From Flavobacteriaceae bacterium (GTDB taxonomy: Bacteria > Bacteroidota > Bacteroidia > Flavobacteriales > Flavobacteriaceae), in contig JANTGS010000001.1 in the NCBI GenBank assembly GCA_024762795.1, positions 30,711-94,710 on the forward strand: a stretch of 64,000 nt of DNA. The letters run 5' to 3'. Positions 45,102 to 54,106 of this stretch are shown piece by piece. Numbering within the stretch: position 1 is the first letter of the stretch; every line of letters starts with the position of its first letter. The position numbers and the translations under genes are program-made. The notes below the pieces were generated by a model. The model saw only the letters and a program-made list of their open reading frames with translations, was not told the DNA's origin and did not search any database.

Positions 45102-45572
45102 ATGATTGTAGATTTCCAAGAAATTACCGGTTTTTCAAAAATCCTGATCTTCCCTTCCGATAGAAAATTTTACAAAAATGAAAAGCCTGAGATTGTTAAA
45201 AAAATCAATATTTTTTTAGAAAGCTTTACAGACGTCAAATTTCATTTTAAGTTTGAATACGATCGATTTCTGATCTTTTTTGTTGCAGAAGACACCCCTC
45301 TTGATCTAGAACAAAATGAAAAGATTATCGAATTTATTCAACAGCTGGAAAAAGATTATAAGCTTTCATTGATCGATAAGATCAAAGTTTTCTTTAAGCA
45401 GGGAGTATATGTTCAGGTAAAGGAAGTCCCCGATTTTAAAAAAATGATCAAAAACAAAAGTATTACCAAAAAAACGATTGTTTTTAATAATTTTATCAAT
45501 ACCAAAGCCGAATTTGATTGTTGCTGGGAGGTACCCGCCGACGAAAGCTGGATCTCACATTTTTTTAAGTAG
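45102..45572 (+). CDS. Small conserved protein ('ABC transporter ATPase'-like, misnomer)
   Basis: A 156-aa cytoplasmic protein that belongs, by general appearance, to a flavobacterial family often annotated as ABC transporter ATPase although it has no Walker motif. None is seen here. It has an alpha/beta pattern with FSKILIFPSDRKF at the N-terminus and CCWEVPADESWI at the C-terminus. Function unknown. It starts 2 nt after the thioredoxin-like gene stop, so the two are likely cotranscribed. Confidence 0.7.
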   Translation: MIVDFQEITGFSKILIFPSDRKFYKNEKPEIVKKINIFLESFTDVKFHFKFEYDRFLIFFVAEDTPLDLEQNEKIIEFIQQLEKDYKLSLIDKIKVFFKQGVYVQVKEVPDFKKMIKNKSITKKTIVFNNFINTKAEFDCCWEVPADESWISHFFK

Positions 45573-45591
45573 GATTGGGTATTTAATAAGA

Positions 45592-46296
45592 CTAAGACCT
45601 TTCCTCATCTTTAAAAATTGACTCCACAAAAGCATTGGGAGAAACCCCGTCTTTTACATTAAAATCACCGCTTTTTGTCCGCCTTAAGGCAGAAAGATGT
45701 GCACCTGAATTTAAACTTTTTCCAAAGTCGTAGGCCAGAGAACGTATGTAAGTTCCTTTGCTGCAAACCACTCTGAAATCTATGTTGGGTAATTCGATCC
45801 GGGTAATTTTAAACTCGTAGATATGTGTTTTTCGAGATTTTATTTCAACCGATTCTCCTTTTCTTGCCAGATCGTATAAGCGTACGCCGTCTTTTTGTAT
45901 TGCGGAAAAAATGGGTGGAAATTGTTCGATCTCGCCTATAAATTTCCGGGTGGTTTTTAAGATCAGTTCTTCGGTAAGATGCTCTGTTGGGAAGACCTGA
46001 TCGATTTCGGTTTCCAGATCATAAGAAGGGGTGGTGGCTCCTATGGTAAAAGTTCCGGTGTACTCTTTTGTCTCAGCCTGAAACTGATTGATTCTTTTTG
46101 TGAATTTTCCGGTACAAATAATCAAGAGTCCGGTTGCAAGCGGGTCAAGTGTGCCGGCGTGCCCCACCTTGATCTTTTTGATCTTAAAACGTTTTTTTAA
46201 GGCACCTCTTAGTTTGTTGACCACCTGAAAGGAAGTCCATTTCAAAGGCTTATCGATTAGAATTACCTGTCCGTTTAAAAAATCTTCTACCTCCAT
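45592..46296 (-). CDS. truB: tRNA pseudouridine-55 synthase
   Basis: It makes pseudouridine 55 in the T loop of tRNAs. The 234-aa protein begins with the KPLKWTSFQVVNKLR helix. The catalytic Asp is in KVGHAGTLDPLATGLLII. KEYTGTFTIGATTPSYDLE, GEIEQFPPIFSAIQKDGVRLYDLAR and CSKGTYIRSLAYDFG are TruB blocks. Short C-terminus, no PUA domain. Its start overlaps the uppP stop by 1 nt in the ftsX-DUF3098-uppP-truB operon. Confidence 0.96.
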   Translation of the reverse strand: MEVEDFLNGQVILIDKPLKWTSFQVVNKLRGALKKRFKIKKIKVGHAGTLDPLATGLLIICTGKFTKRINQFQAETKEYTGTFTIGATTPSYDLETEIDQVFPTEHLTEELILKTTRKFIGEIEQFPPIFSAIQKDGVRLYDLARKGESVEIKSRKTHIYEFKITRIELPNIDFRVVCSKGTYIRSLAYDFGKSLNSGAHLSALRRTKSGDFNVKDGVSPNAFVESIFKDEERS

Positions 46297-47093
46297 TATT
46301 TATTCATTAATGCATAAATAATGCTTATAAAACCTACCACAAGACAGTAGATAGCAAAATAAGATAACTTACTTTTTTTAACCAGTGAGATCATCCAGGT
46401 ACAGGCAAAAAGGCCTGAAATAAAAGCGGCCAGAAACCCGGCACTCAATACACCAAGTTGATTACTTTCTAAACTAATACTATCGCTCATCATATCTTTA
46501 GCAACCTTTCCAAGGATTAAAGGAATAACCATTAAAAATGAAAAACGTGCTGATTTAGTACGGTCGATTCCAAGTAATACTGATGTAGAGATTGTAGCTC
46601 CTGAACGGGAAATACCCGGTAACATGGCAATGGCTTGTGAGATGCCAATGATTAAAGCACTTTTATAGGATACACTTTTATTGGTGTTTTTGGCTTTATC
46701 AGCCAGGTAGAGTAGAACTGCTGTAACCAGAAGCATAAACCCGACAAACATGATTCTGCCCCCAAAGAAAGATTCGAGCTTTTCTTCATAGAACAAACCG
46801 ATGATTACTGCAGGAATCATTGAGATAATGATCTTTAAAGAAAATTTGGTTTCTTCATTCCATTTGAACTGAAAGAGTCCCTTAAAAATATCGGCGATCT
46901 CTTTTCTAAAGATTACGATAGTACTTAATGCAGTGGCAAAATGTAGGATAACGGTAAAAGTAAGACTATCATGGGCAACAAGGTGGTCTCCAAAAATAGC
47001 TTTTCCCAGTTCGAGATGTCCGCTTGATGAAACAGGCAGGAACTCTGTTAAACCCTGGATGATTCCCAGGATGATGGCTTCTAATAAACTCAT
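46296..47093 (-). CDS. uppP: Undecaprenyl-diphosphatase
   Basis: A membrane phosphatase recycling undecaprenyl diphosphate for cell wall synthesis. The 265-aa protein has about eight membrane segments and both signature regions: GLTEFLPVSSSGHLEL and MLPGISRSGATIS (PGxSRSxAT). It shares an operon with ftsX and truB. Confidence 0.96.
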   Translation of the reverse strand: MSLLEAIILGIIQGLTEFLPVSSSGHLELGKAIFGDHLVAHDSLTFTVILHFATALSTIVIFRKEIADIFKGLFQFKWNEETKFSLKIIISMIPAVIIGLFYEEKLESFFGGRIMFVGFMLLVTAVLLYLADKAKNTNKSVSYKSALIIGISQAIAMLPGISRSGATISTSVLLGIDRTKSARFSFLMVIPLILGKVAKDMMSDSISLESNQLGVLSAGFLAAFISGLFACTWMISLVKKSKLSYFAIYCLVVGFISIIYALMNK

Positions 47094-47138
47094 AATATAA
47101 TTTTATAGATGTAGTAAGAGAAAATAGACTGACTAGAC

Positions 47139-47399
47139 TTACTTTTTGTAAGAATTTTTTTTCGGATTTGCAAAAATGGCATAGATCTCAATCGCAAAAC
47201 CTATCAATACCACTGTAGGGGCAAGTCTGATCCTTCTGAAATTATAGATCTCTTCGTTAAAAATATTAGGGTCGTCACTGCCTCCTCCTGCCATCAAGGC
47301 AAAACCAACCATGATAATAATAATTCCAATGATCATGATCTTATAGTTTTTTCTACCGAATAAAAATTCTCCTTCCTGTTTTTGATTTTTCTTTGCCAT
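47139..47399 (-). CDS. DUF3098 membrane protein
   Basis: An 86-aa protein with two predicted membrane segments (about 20-38 and 58-76), with FGRKNYKIMIIGIIIIMVGF and the conserved MAGGGSDDPNIFNEEIY loop between them. This is DUF3098, known almost only from Bacteroidota and usually found between ftsX and uppP, as here. Function unknown; its fixed context suggests a role at the envelope. Confidence 0.9.
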   Translation of the reverse strand: MAKKNQKQEGEFLFGRKNYKIMIIGIIIIMVGFALMAGGGSDDPNIFNEEIYNFRRIRLAPTVVLIGFAIEIYAIFANPKKNSYKK

Positions 47400-47424
47400 T
47401 TGTTTTTTGTTTAGGTATACCTGA

Positions 47425-48303
47425 TCAATAATACAATTCGTCAGTGCGCAAATTTAAGAATCTTTGGGTTGCAAAAAAGGTGCTGAGCCAGGTAATTAAG
47501 ATTCCAATAAGAAAAACTCCTCCAAATAATCCTGCCAATTGAATTTTATCATTGATCATATTGAATTCCGGGAAATTTTTATGAATATAGAAAACAAATC
47601 CGGCCAGGGCTGACAAGGCTATGAGTCCGCCAATGATACCTAATCTGATACTTCCCCAAATAAAGGGTCTTCTGATAAATCTTTTTGTAGCCCCCACCAT
47701 TTGCATGGTCTTGATGGTAAAGCGTTTGGAATAGATCGATAAGCGTATGGAGCTGTTGATCAAAACTACCACAACAAGAGTTGATAATGCGCTGAATATC
47801 AAAATAAAAAGGCTAATTCGTTTTACATTCTTGGTCAGCAGGTCTATAAGAGGTTTATCATAAGAAAGATCCTCAATAAACTGATTCTTTCTATATTTTT
47901 TAGCGATCTCATCCATTTTTTCCGGGGTAACAAAATCAGCTTTAACAAAAATATCTATCGAATTTTGCAGGGGATTGTATCCGAGAAAATTCATAAAATC
48001 TTCACCATTCTCTTTTTTATAGATCTCAGCGGCGGTTTCTTTTGAAGTAAACTTTGTTTCTTTGGTAAAGGCTTCCTTGTCGATGGAACTTTGTAATTTT
48101 TTGATCTGTTCTTTGCTTATTTCATCTTTCAGATAAAGCGTAATGGCTGCCTGTTCTTTAAAATAATCAGATACTTTTTTAGTGTTCAGTATCAATAAAC
48201 CTAAAATTCCAAGCATAAATAAAACCAGTGCAATACTAACAATAACAGAAAGATAAGAAGAACGCAAGCGACGTTTCTGGTATTTTTCAAAGGATTTGCT
48301 CAT
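47425..48303 (-). CDS. ftsX: Cell division ABC transporter permease FtsX
   Basis: A 292-aa permease-like protein with a cytoplasmic N-terminus, membrane segment at about 20-44, a large extracellular domain (about 45-165), then three segments. With FtsE it controls peptidoglycan hydrolases. Visible: ITLYLKDEISKEQ, MNFLGYNPLQNSIDIFV and the FtsX-domain RFTIKTMQMVGATKRFIRRPF. ftsE is not adjacent, as in other Bacteroidota. First gene of the operon; promoter at 48356-48363. Confidence 0.93.
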   Translation of the reverse strand: MSKSFEKYQKRRLRSSYLSVIVSIALVLFMLGILGLLILNTKKVSDYFKEQAAITLYLKDEISKEQIKKLQSSIDKEAFTKETKFTSKETAAEIYKKENGEDFMNFLGYNPLQNSIDIFVKADFVTPEKMDEIAKKYRKNQFIEDLSYDKPLIDLLTKNVKRISLFILIFSALSTLVVVVLINSSIRLSIYSKRFTIKTMQMVGATKRFIRRPFIWGSIRLGIIGGLIALSALAGFVFYIHKNFPEFNMINDKIQLAGLFGGVFLIGILITWLSTFFATQRFLNLRTDELYY

Positions 48304-48355
48304 GAAAACTGTTTCGAATTATCGAATTGCAAGGTACTTATTTCAAATCATTTTG

Positions 48356-48363
48356 CAAACTTA
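48356..48363 (-). promoter_or_regulatory. -7 element for ftsX operon
   Basis: TAAGTTTG on the minus strand fits TAnnTTTG and lies 52 nt upstream of the ftsX ATG. Confidence 0.55.
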
Positions 48364-48440
48364 AAAATAAAACATTCCCTAATAAATTTTCAGCCAGAAA
48401 ACAGGGTGATATTGGGTGTGTAAAACGGAATTCTATCAGA

Positions 48441-48851
48441 TTATTTTGTGGGTTTAATATCCTGACAAAGTTCTATCAAAACCCCGTTGGTTGATTTTGG
48501 ATGTAAAAATACAACCATTTTGTTATCGGCTCCTTTTTTGGGTATTTCATTCAGTATTTTAAAGCCTTTTATTTTCAATTCGGCAACTTTTTTTTCAATA
48601 TCATCAACAGCAAATGCAATATGGTGAATGCCTTCCCCTTTTTTTTCAATAAATTTAGCAATAGGGCTGTTGGCCCTTGTCGCTTCCAGTAATTCTATTT
48701 TGTTCGGGCCTGTTTTAAAAAAAGATGTCCGTACACCTTCACTTTCAACTTCTTCAGTTTTATAAGGGGATTCTCCGAAAAGGGAAGTAAATATTGAATT
48801 GGAATTTTCTATATCTTTAACAGCAATTCCAATATGTTCGATCTTTTGCAT
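48441..48851 (-). CDS. mce: Methylmalonyl-CoA epimerase
   Basis: It interconverts (R)- and (S)-methylmalonyl-CoA. The 136-aa glyoxalase-fold protein begins MQKIEHIGIAVKDIENS, with metal ligands in the IEHIGIAV and GIHHIAFAVDD strands and a late Glu in LIELCQ. The ORF-track start at 48950 lies in rbfA on the other strand. ATG 48851 is chosen because the family starts here and a minus-strand -7 element sits 23 nt upstream. Methylmalonyl-CoA mutase is not in the window. Confidence 0.9.
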   Translation of the reverse strand: MQKIEHIGIAVKDIENSNSIFTSLFGESPYKTEEVESEGVRTSFFKTGPNKIELLEATRANSPIAKFIEKKGEGIHHIAFAVDDIEKKVAELKIKGFKILNEIPKKGADNKMVVFLHPKSTNGVLIELCQDIKPTK

Positions 48852-48874
48852 CTTGAATGACTTTTGAATTTTTT

Positions 48875-48882
48875 CAAAAATA
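48875..48882 (-). promoter_or_regulatory. -7 element for mce
   Basis: TATTTTTG on the minus strand, 23 nt before the mce ATG at 48851. It supports the shorter start and faces the rbfA promoter only 23 nt away. Confidence 0.55.
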
Positions 48883-48905
48883 AATAATTTTAAACATTTA
48901 AAGCT

Positions 48906-48913
48906 TATTTTTG
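48906..48913 (+). promoter_or_regulatory. -7 element for rbfA
   Basis: TATTTTTG fits TAnnTTTG. Only 5 nt separate it from the rbfA ATG, so transcription would start at or next to the start codon. Confidence 0.55.
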
Positions 48914-48918
48914 CAATT

Positions 48919-49308
48919 ATGGAAACAAACAGACAAAAAAAAGTAGCCAAGCTTATTCAAAAAGATCTTGCCGATGTTTTACGGGAAGATGCACAAAGGG
49001 GTTTGTTAAGTGTGATCATTTCGGTTACCAAAGTAAAGGTTACTCCTGATCTGAATGAAGCTAAAGCCTATTTAAGTATCTTTCCCAATGAAAAAAAGGA
49101 GGAGATCTTTGAAGGTATTAAGCTGAATGCACATCAGATCAAACATAATCTTTCACAAAAGACAAAACATCAGATACGAAAAATGCCCGGACTCACTTTT
49201 TATATTGATGATTCTCTGGATTATATCGAGGAAATTGATGAGGCATTAAAAGGAGATGAGAATCCTATTGAGCATCCGGAGATTTTATCCAAAAAGAGAA
49301 AGAAATAA
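48919..49308 (+). CDS. rbfA: Ribosome-binding factor A
   Basis: A 129-aa KH-fold factor for 30S maturation and cold adaptation. The family shows as RQKKVAKLIQKDLADVL, SVTKVKVTPDLNEAKAYLSIF and RKMPGLTFYIDDSLDYIEEID. The -7 element lies so close that the transcript may be leaderless. The next gene probably starts at a TTG 2 nt after its stop. Confidence 0.94.
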   Translation: METNRQKKVAKLIQKDLADVLREDAQRGLLSVIISVTKVKVTPDLNEAKAYLSIFPNEKKEEIFEGIKLNAHQIKHNLSQKTKHQIRKMPGLTFYIDDSLDYIEEIDEALKGDENPIEHPEILSKKRKK

Positions 49309-49309
49309 T

Positions 49310-50509
49310 TTGAATTTTCCGCTTTACATAGCAAAAAGGTATCTGGTATCTAAAAGCAGTAACAATGCGATCAATATCATTACCCTTATTGCCACACTGG
49401 GCGTTATTGTGAGTACCATAGCCTTATTTGTGGTACTTTCTGTTTTTTCCGGACTGAAAAATTTTAGTCTGAGTTTTATTCGTATTGCCGATCCGGATCT
49501 TAAGATCACTGCCGTACAAGGGAAATCTTTCCATTTTAACGATTCGCTTAAAAAAGCCCTGATGCGTAAAAAAATTGCAGCCTACACCAAAGTGATTGAA
49601 GAAAGGGCTTTTTTTAATTACCATGATAAATCGCATATTGCAGTGATCAAAGGGGTAGATTCTAATTATTTGCATGTAAACCGTATGGATACAGCCGTGT
49701 ATTTTGGCAACTGGGTTAATTATGATGCAAAACATACCGTGGTGATCGGTAGTGGAATTTCAAGGATTCTTTCGGTGGGGGCTTATGATTTTCTTGAATC
49801 TTTAAAAGTCTTTGTGCCTAAACCTGGAAAGGGCTATATCACCAATCCGAAAACAGCTTTTAAAAGTGTGGAAACACAGCCCATAGGCATTTATAAACTT
49901 ACAGATGATCTGGATAAAAAATATGTTTATGCCAATTTAGAATTAACACAATACCTTCTTAATTTTAAACCGGATCAGGTTACAGGTATAGAACTGAAAC
50001 TTACTGATCCGGGACAAATATCAGAATTGCAACAAGAACTGCAAAAGGAATTGGGAAACAAGTATAAGATCCAGACAAGGGAACAGTTAAACTCGGTATT
50101 TTATAAGATGCTCAACACAGAAAACCTCGCTTCTTACCTGGTTTTTACGCTGGTGCTCATCATTGCCCTGTTTAATGTGATCGGAGCCATTGTAATGATG
50201 ATCATCGATAAAAGATACAATCTTAAAACCCTGTATCATCTTGGTGCCGAGATAAAAAGTATACGGAAAGTATTTATTTTTCAGGGGTTTTTACTTACTA
50301 TTTTTGGACTTATCATTGGCTTGTTAATCGCTATTCCCTTTGTGTTGTTGCAAAAAAAATTCGGTTTGATCATGATCACACAATCCCTGGCCTATCCGGT
50401 TGAATTCTATTTTTCCAATGTGCTTATCGTGATCTTTACCATTGCTGTTTTGGGTTATCTGGCTGCTTTGATCGCCAGTGCCAGGATTGGGAAAAAACTG
50501 GTTGAATAG
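49310..50509 (+). CDS. LolC/E-type lipoprotein-releasing permease
   Basis: A 399-aa ABC permease of the FtsX/MacB class. N-terminal membrane segment after NFPLYIAKRYLVSKSSNNAINIIT, a periplasmic domain (about 55-250), then three C-terminal segments with the FtsX domain (KRYNLKTLYHLGAEIKSIRKVFIFQG). The architecture matches LolC/LolE, which extracts outer-membrane lipoproteins; no ATPase gene is adjacent. TTG 49310 is chosen because homologues begin at NFPLYIAKRYL. The ORF-track start lies 54 nt earlier, inside rbfA. Confidence 0.85.
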   Translation: MNFPLYIAKRYLVSKSSNNAINIITLIATLGVIVSTIALFVVLSVFSGLKNFSLSFIRIADPDLKITAVQGKSFHFNDSLKKALMRKKIAAYTKVIEERAFFNYHDKSHIAVIKGVDSNYLHVNRMDTAVYFGNWVNYDAKHTVVIGSGISRILSVGAYDFLESLKVFVPKPGKGYITNPKTAFKSVETQPIGIYKLTDDLDKKYVYANLELTQYLLNFKPDQVTGIELKLTDPGQISELQQELQKELGNKYKIQTREQLNSVFYKMLNTENLASYLVFTLVLIIALFNVIGAIVMMIIDKRYNLKTLYHLGAEIKSIRKVFIFQGFLLTIFGLIIGLLIAIPFVLLQKKFGLIMITQSLAYPVEFYFSNVLIVIFTIAVLGYLAALIASARIGKKLVE

Positions 50510-50640
50510 TCATAGTTTAAGATTGGTTTTAAAATAAGTGCCTGGGCTGAAAAACGATATAGTGCGTAATATTTTCTTAAAGATTATTAAAATATTGATA
50601 TTTATATTACTTTTATAGAGACTAACCGAAACTTTTCTTT

Positions 50641-52122
50641 ATGAATTTCCTTATGTTAGATATAAATCCCCTCTATCTGGATTTTATAGGTGTTCTCTAT
50701 ATTTTACTTGTCATTTTTACCGTTTTTAAGATTCTACTGGAAACACAATCAACACCTAAAACACTGGCTTATCTTATGCTGGTTATTTTTGTGCCCGTTT
50801 TCGGAGTAATTTTCTTTTTAGCTTTTGGAGGTGATTTCAGGCATGTTGACCTTACACATCAAAGATATAGAGAAGCCAAATCTCTAACAGAAAAGATCAA
50901 CAAACAAAACGATGATAACACCCCGGAACTTCTTAAGGCCTATTCTAAAGATCTGAAACAATATGCAGCTCTTATAAAATTCATCAACAGTCACAGTCAT
51001 GAAAATCTGAATTACAACGATTTTTATTTATTACAAAATGGAGAAGAAAAGTTTCCTGATGTATTAAAAGAACTCGATAAGGCAAAGAAATATATCCATA
51101 TGGAATATTATGCCTGGGAAAACGATATCCGCGGCAATCAGATAAAAGAGGTGTTGCTTAAAAAAGCAAAGGAAGGTGTAGTTGTAAGAGTAATATACGA
51201 TGCCTATGCCAGTAAAGGGATTAAAAAAAATATTGCTAAGGAATTAAAAGAAGGGGGCGTAATGGTCTATCCTATTTTAAAGGTAATCTTAAGAAAATTT
51301 GCTACTCTGGCAAATCACCGGGATCACAGAAAAATTATTATTATTGATGGGTTAGTAGGCTATGTTGGTGGTATCAATATTTCCGATCGCTATGATAACT
51401 CTATTGATACCGGCCTATACTGGAGAGATACGCATTTAAAGATCAAAGGAGAATCTGTTTTAAATCTGCAGAGACACTTTTTAATCAACTGGAACCTGAT
51501 TAAAGCTACGGAAAACTTAGAATTCACAGAGGATCTGTTTACCGATTTTCCGGATACTAATAAAGATCATAAAAAAGAACTGGCTCAGGTCGTGGCCGGG
51601 GGGCCGCTTGATAATATTTCAAATATCATGCTTACCTATTTTAAGATCTTTACTCTGGCCAGTGAAAAACTTTATATTTCAAATCCCTATTTTGTTCCCA
51701 ATGAGAGTGTACTCGATGCTTTAAAACAGGCAGCGATAAGTGGCGTAGATGTTCGTATCATTGTGCCCGAAGAATCGGATTCTGCTGTGGTTGGTGCTAC
51801 CACTAAATTTTATTTTAAAGAGCTTCTCGAAGTGGGGGTGAAGATCTATCTCTATCAAAAAGGCTTTTTGCATGCTAAAACCCTGGTTGCGGATTCCTAT
51901 TTAAGTGTTGTGGGAACTGCGAATATGGATATTCGTAGCTTCGATCTTAATTTTGAGATCATGGCATTGATCTATGGTAGTGATTTTGGGGCACAGATGG
52001 AAAAAGATTTTTTAAAAGACCTAAAAGACAGTCGCGAACTGAATTATCAGGAATGGGTAGAGCAAGGAAAATTCAAACTTCTTATATATTCAGTAGCGCG
52101 TTTGATCTCCTCATTCTTGTAG
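50641..52122 (+). CDS. cls: Cardiolipin synthase
   Basis: A membrane phospholipase D-family enzyme joining two phosphatidylglycerols into cardiolipin. At 493 aa it has two N-terminal membrane segments (about 12-30 and 42-62) and both HxKx4D motifs: HRDHRKIIIIDG near 230 and LHAKTLVADSYLSVVGTANMD near 410. Length and layout are those of bacterial ClsA. Monocistronic. Confidence 0.93.
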   Translation: MNFLMLDINPLYLDFIGVLYILLVIFTVFKILLETQSTPKTLAYLMLVIFVPVFGVIFFLAFGGDFRHVDLTHQRYREAKSLTEKINKQNDDNTPELLKAYSKDLKQYAALIKFINSHSHENLNYNDFYLLQNGEEKFPDVLKELDKAKKYIHMEYYAWENDIRGNQIKEVLLKKAKEGVVVRVIYDAYASKGIKKNIAKELKEGGVMVYPILKVILRKFATLANHRDHRKIIIIDGLVGYVGGINISDRYDNSIDTGLYWRDTHLKIKGESVLNLQRHFLINWNLIKATENLEFTEDLFTDFPDTNKDHKKELAQVVAGGPLDNISNIMLTYFKIFTLASEKLYISNPYFVPNESVLDALKQAAISGVDVRIIVPEESDSAVVGATTKFYFKELLEVGVKIYLYQKGFLHAKTLVADSYLSVVGTANMDIRSFDLNFEIMALIYGSDFGAQMEKDFLKDLKDSRELNYQEWVEQGKFKLLIYSVARLISSFL

Positions 52123-52203
52123 TATTTAAAAAATTCTCAGTAATATTGAATGTATTTCTTCTTTTTTATTACTTTTAATATGAAATTAAAACAGCTTAAA
52201 TCT

Positions 52204-53337
52204 ATGACAATCAAAAGATCCTCGGTTTTTATAATTTCTTTGTTATTGCTGTTCTTTCTTCAGAGCTGTTCTCTGCTTAAATTAGAATTAGAAACTGAAG
52301 CTGTTCCGCTGAATAAGAAAGAATTAAAAGCGAGGAGATTACTAAATGATTATGCAAGGGAGTTCTTTCATGATGTCCGTTCGGCAGCTGATACGATTTT
52401 TGATGAAACCGACAGCAGAGATATTCAGATCAACGCACTGGTCTGGAAAATTGCGGCGACCTCAGAAGTTAAGAATAAAGCCTTTCAGGAAGATCCTGTT
52501 GTGGCACTGATAGATGTTTGGATGCTTGCCGGAAATTTGAGCGATTATTTTAAAAGCGCAGAAGGTAAGGAACTCTTTAGAGAATATCAGAGTGTTGCTG
52601 TAACAACAAGTGATTTATTACTTTATAAAATAGATACAATTGCGAGGTCCGTGTTTATGGAGGGGTATCCCAATGCAAAGATCCTTGTAGACAAATACAG
52701 AGCTGAAAAACCATTTAAGGATTTTGATTTTTACATGGAATCTTCCTTTGATAAATGGTATAAAGATCAGCAGATATCTGATAGTATTGCAAATGTAGAT
52801 AAAGGAACTATGCCACAGGTGATGAAAAACTTTTCAAATAAAATTTTATTGGGTAGTGAGCAGACCCTTTATGAAGCACAATGGGGAACAGAATTAATAT
52901 TTAAAAAATCAAAACTGGATTCATTAAATATTCAGAAAATCTCAGATGAATTCAATCAAAATCTTGACCAAATGATCGATGTGATCAGGGAAAGCGGAAA
53001 AACTATGCAAAGTGATGCTGAAATTTTTCATCGTGATTTTAAATTACTAGTAAAAAATATGAATCAGAATCTCGATTCGGTCTCCTTGATTTTCCGTGAA
53101 GAACTTGGCCTTTTCCGGGAAGATCTGTCAACCGAACGGGAGGCCGTTATGCTTAGTATTGACCAAACTTCAGAGAAAGTAGCCAAAACCGTCATGGAAG
53201 AATTTCACGATATGGTAAAAGATTTGATGATCTACATTGTAATATTATTGATCATTATTTTAGTTGTTCCATTTACAATTGGTTTCTTTACAGGAAAGAT
53301 CTATTACCGGAAAAGAGATCAGGATAACAGGGATTAG
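52204..53337 (+). CDS. Lipoprotein with long coiled coil and C-terminal membrane segment
   Basis: A 377-aa protein. Start at MTIKRSSVFIISLLLLFF (52204), which gives a lipobox LQSC; upstream ATGs lengthen the N-terminus by 8 or 18 residues. The middle is helical. Residues about 245-345 look like a coiled coil (NQNLDQMIDVIRESGKTMQ, STEREAVMLSIDQTSEKV). A C-terminal membrane segment (LMIYIVILLIIILVVPFTIGFF) is followed by a short basic tail. This two-ended anchoring is unusual. Function not recognised. Confidence 0.75.
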   Translation: MTIKRSSVFIISLLLLFFLQSCSLLKLELETEAVPLNKKELKARRLLNDYAREFFHDVRSAADTIFDETDSRDIQINALVWKIAATSEVKNKAFQEDPVVALIDVWMLAGNLSDYFKSAEGKELFREYQSVAVTTSDLLLYKIDTIARSVFMEGYPNAKILVDKYRAEKPFKDFDFYMESSFDKWYKDQQISDSIANVDKGTMPQVMKNFSNKILLGSEQTLYEAQWGTELIFKKSKLDSLNIQKISDEFNQNLDQMIDVIRESGKTMQSDAEIFHRDFKLLVKNMNQNLDSVSLIFREELGLFREDLSTEREAVMLSIDQTSEKVAKTVMEEFHDMVKDLMIYIVILLIIILVVPFTIGFFTGKIYYRKRDQDNRD

Positions 53338-53362
53338 TTTTGTTGATTTTTTAACAATAGAT

Positions 53363-53944
53363 CTATTTTTTCATAGGGGGATCTTCATCAATTAAGGTAT
53401 GAATATTACAATCGATTATTTTTTGTACTTTTATCGTCGTATCGTTTTCCTTACTGATCAGGTCATAGCGAATGGCCCCACATAATCTGGCCAGTTCAGT
53501 AGAAATAGCATCCAATTCCAGAGCATTGATCTTAGAGTCTAAAGTAATTTCTTCAAAAACATTTGTAAAAACAGAATAGGCTTTCAGAACATCCAGATTT
53601 GCAACAACAGAGATCTTATGGGTTAAGAATTCCAGAGTGATAAGATCCTTTTCAGTGATCTCACTCTTTTCTAAGATACTTTCTATAAATTCTATAAGAT
53701 CAAAATAGAGATTTGATTTCAGATCAAAAATTTTAACCCGCTGTTCCTTTTCTATTTCAACCTCACTTTGTTTGTTTAAAAGAGCTGCCGTAATAGCAAT
53801 GGTCACAATTGTTCCTAAAACTACCAGTATGATTTCCTGTGCAAACGGAATATCCTGCGTACTTGCATAAGCAAACCTAAGATAAATATATCCAACAATA
53901 AAAGTTGCCAGGGATATAAGTAAATATTATGTACTGTTCTTCAT
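53363..53944 (-). pseudogene. Small membrane protein gene with in-frame TAA at codon 6
   Basis: Read from ATG 53944 the frame gives MKNST, a TAA at 53929-53927, then 187 further codons in the same frame. The stretch after the stop (YLLISLATFIVGYIYL and EIILVVLGTIVTIAITA) forms two plausible membrane segments. A charged helical domain follows (NKQSEVEIEKEQRVKIFDL...). The ORF track begins at a GTG in the second membrane segment, 46 codons in. The stop looks like a CAA-to-TAA change, or a sequence error. No family recognised. Confidence 0.6.
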
Positions 53945-54106
53945 TTTTGAATGGATTTTAAAGTTTAAAGATACTTATTTTTATTTTTAAAAGTATCCAG
54001 ATCTTTCTGTTAGAATTAAACAATGGCTAAAAAAATAATAAAAGGAGTTTTTTTAAAAAATGTTTACAGAAATATGTAATTTTATAGGGATTTAAAAATT
54101 AAAAAG

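Noticed and set aside
48852-48950. ORF-track N-terminus of mce
   Set aside because: It runs through the mce promoter and into rbfA on the other strand. The family starts at ATG 48851.
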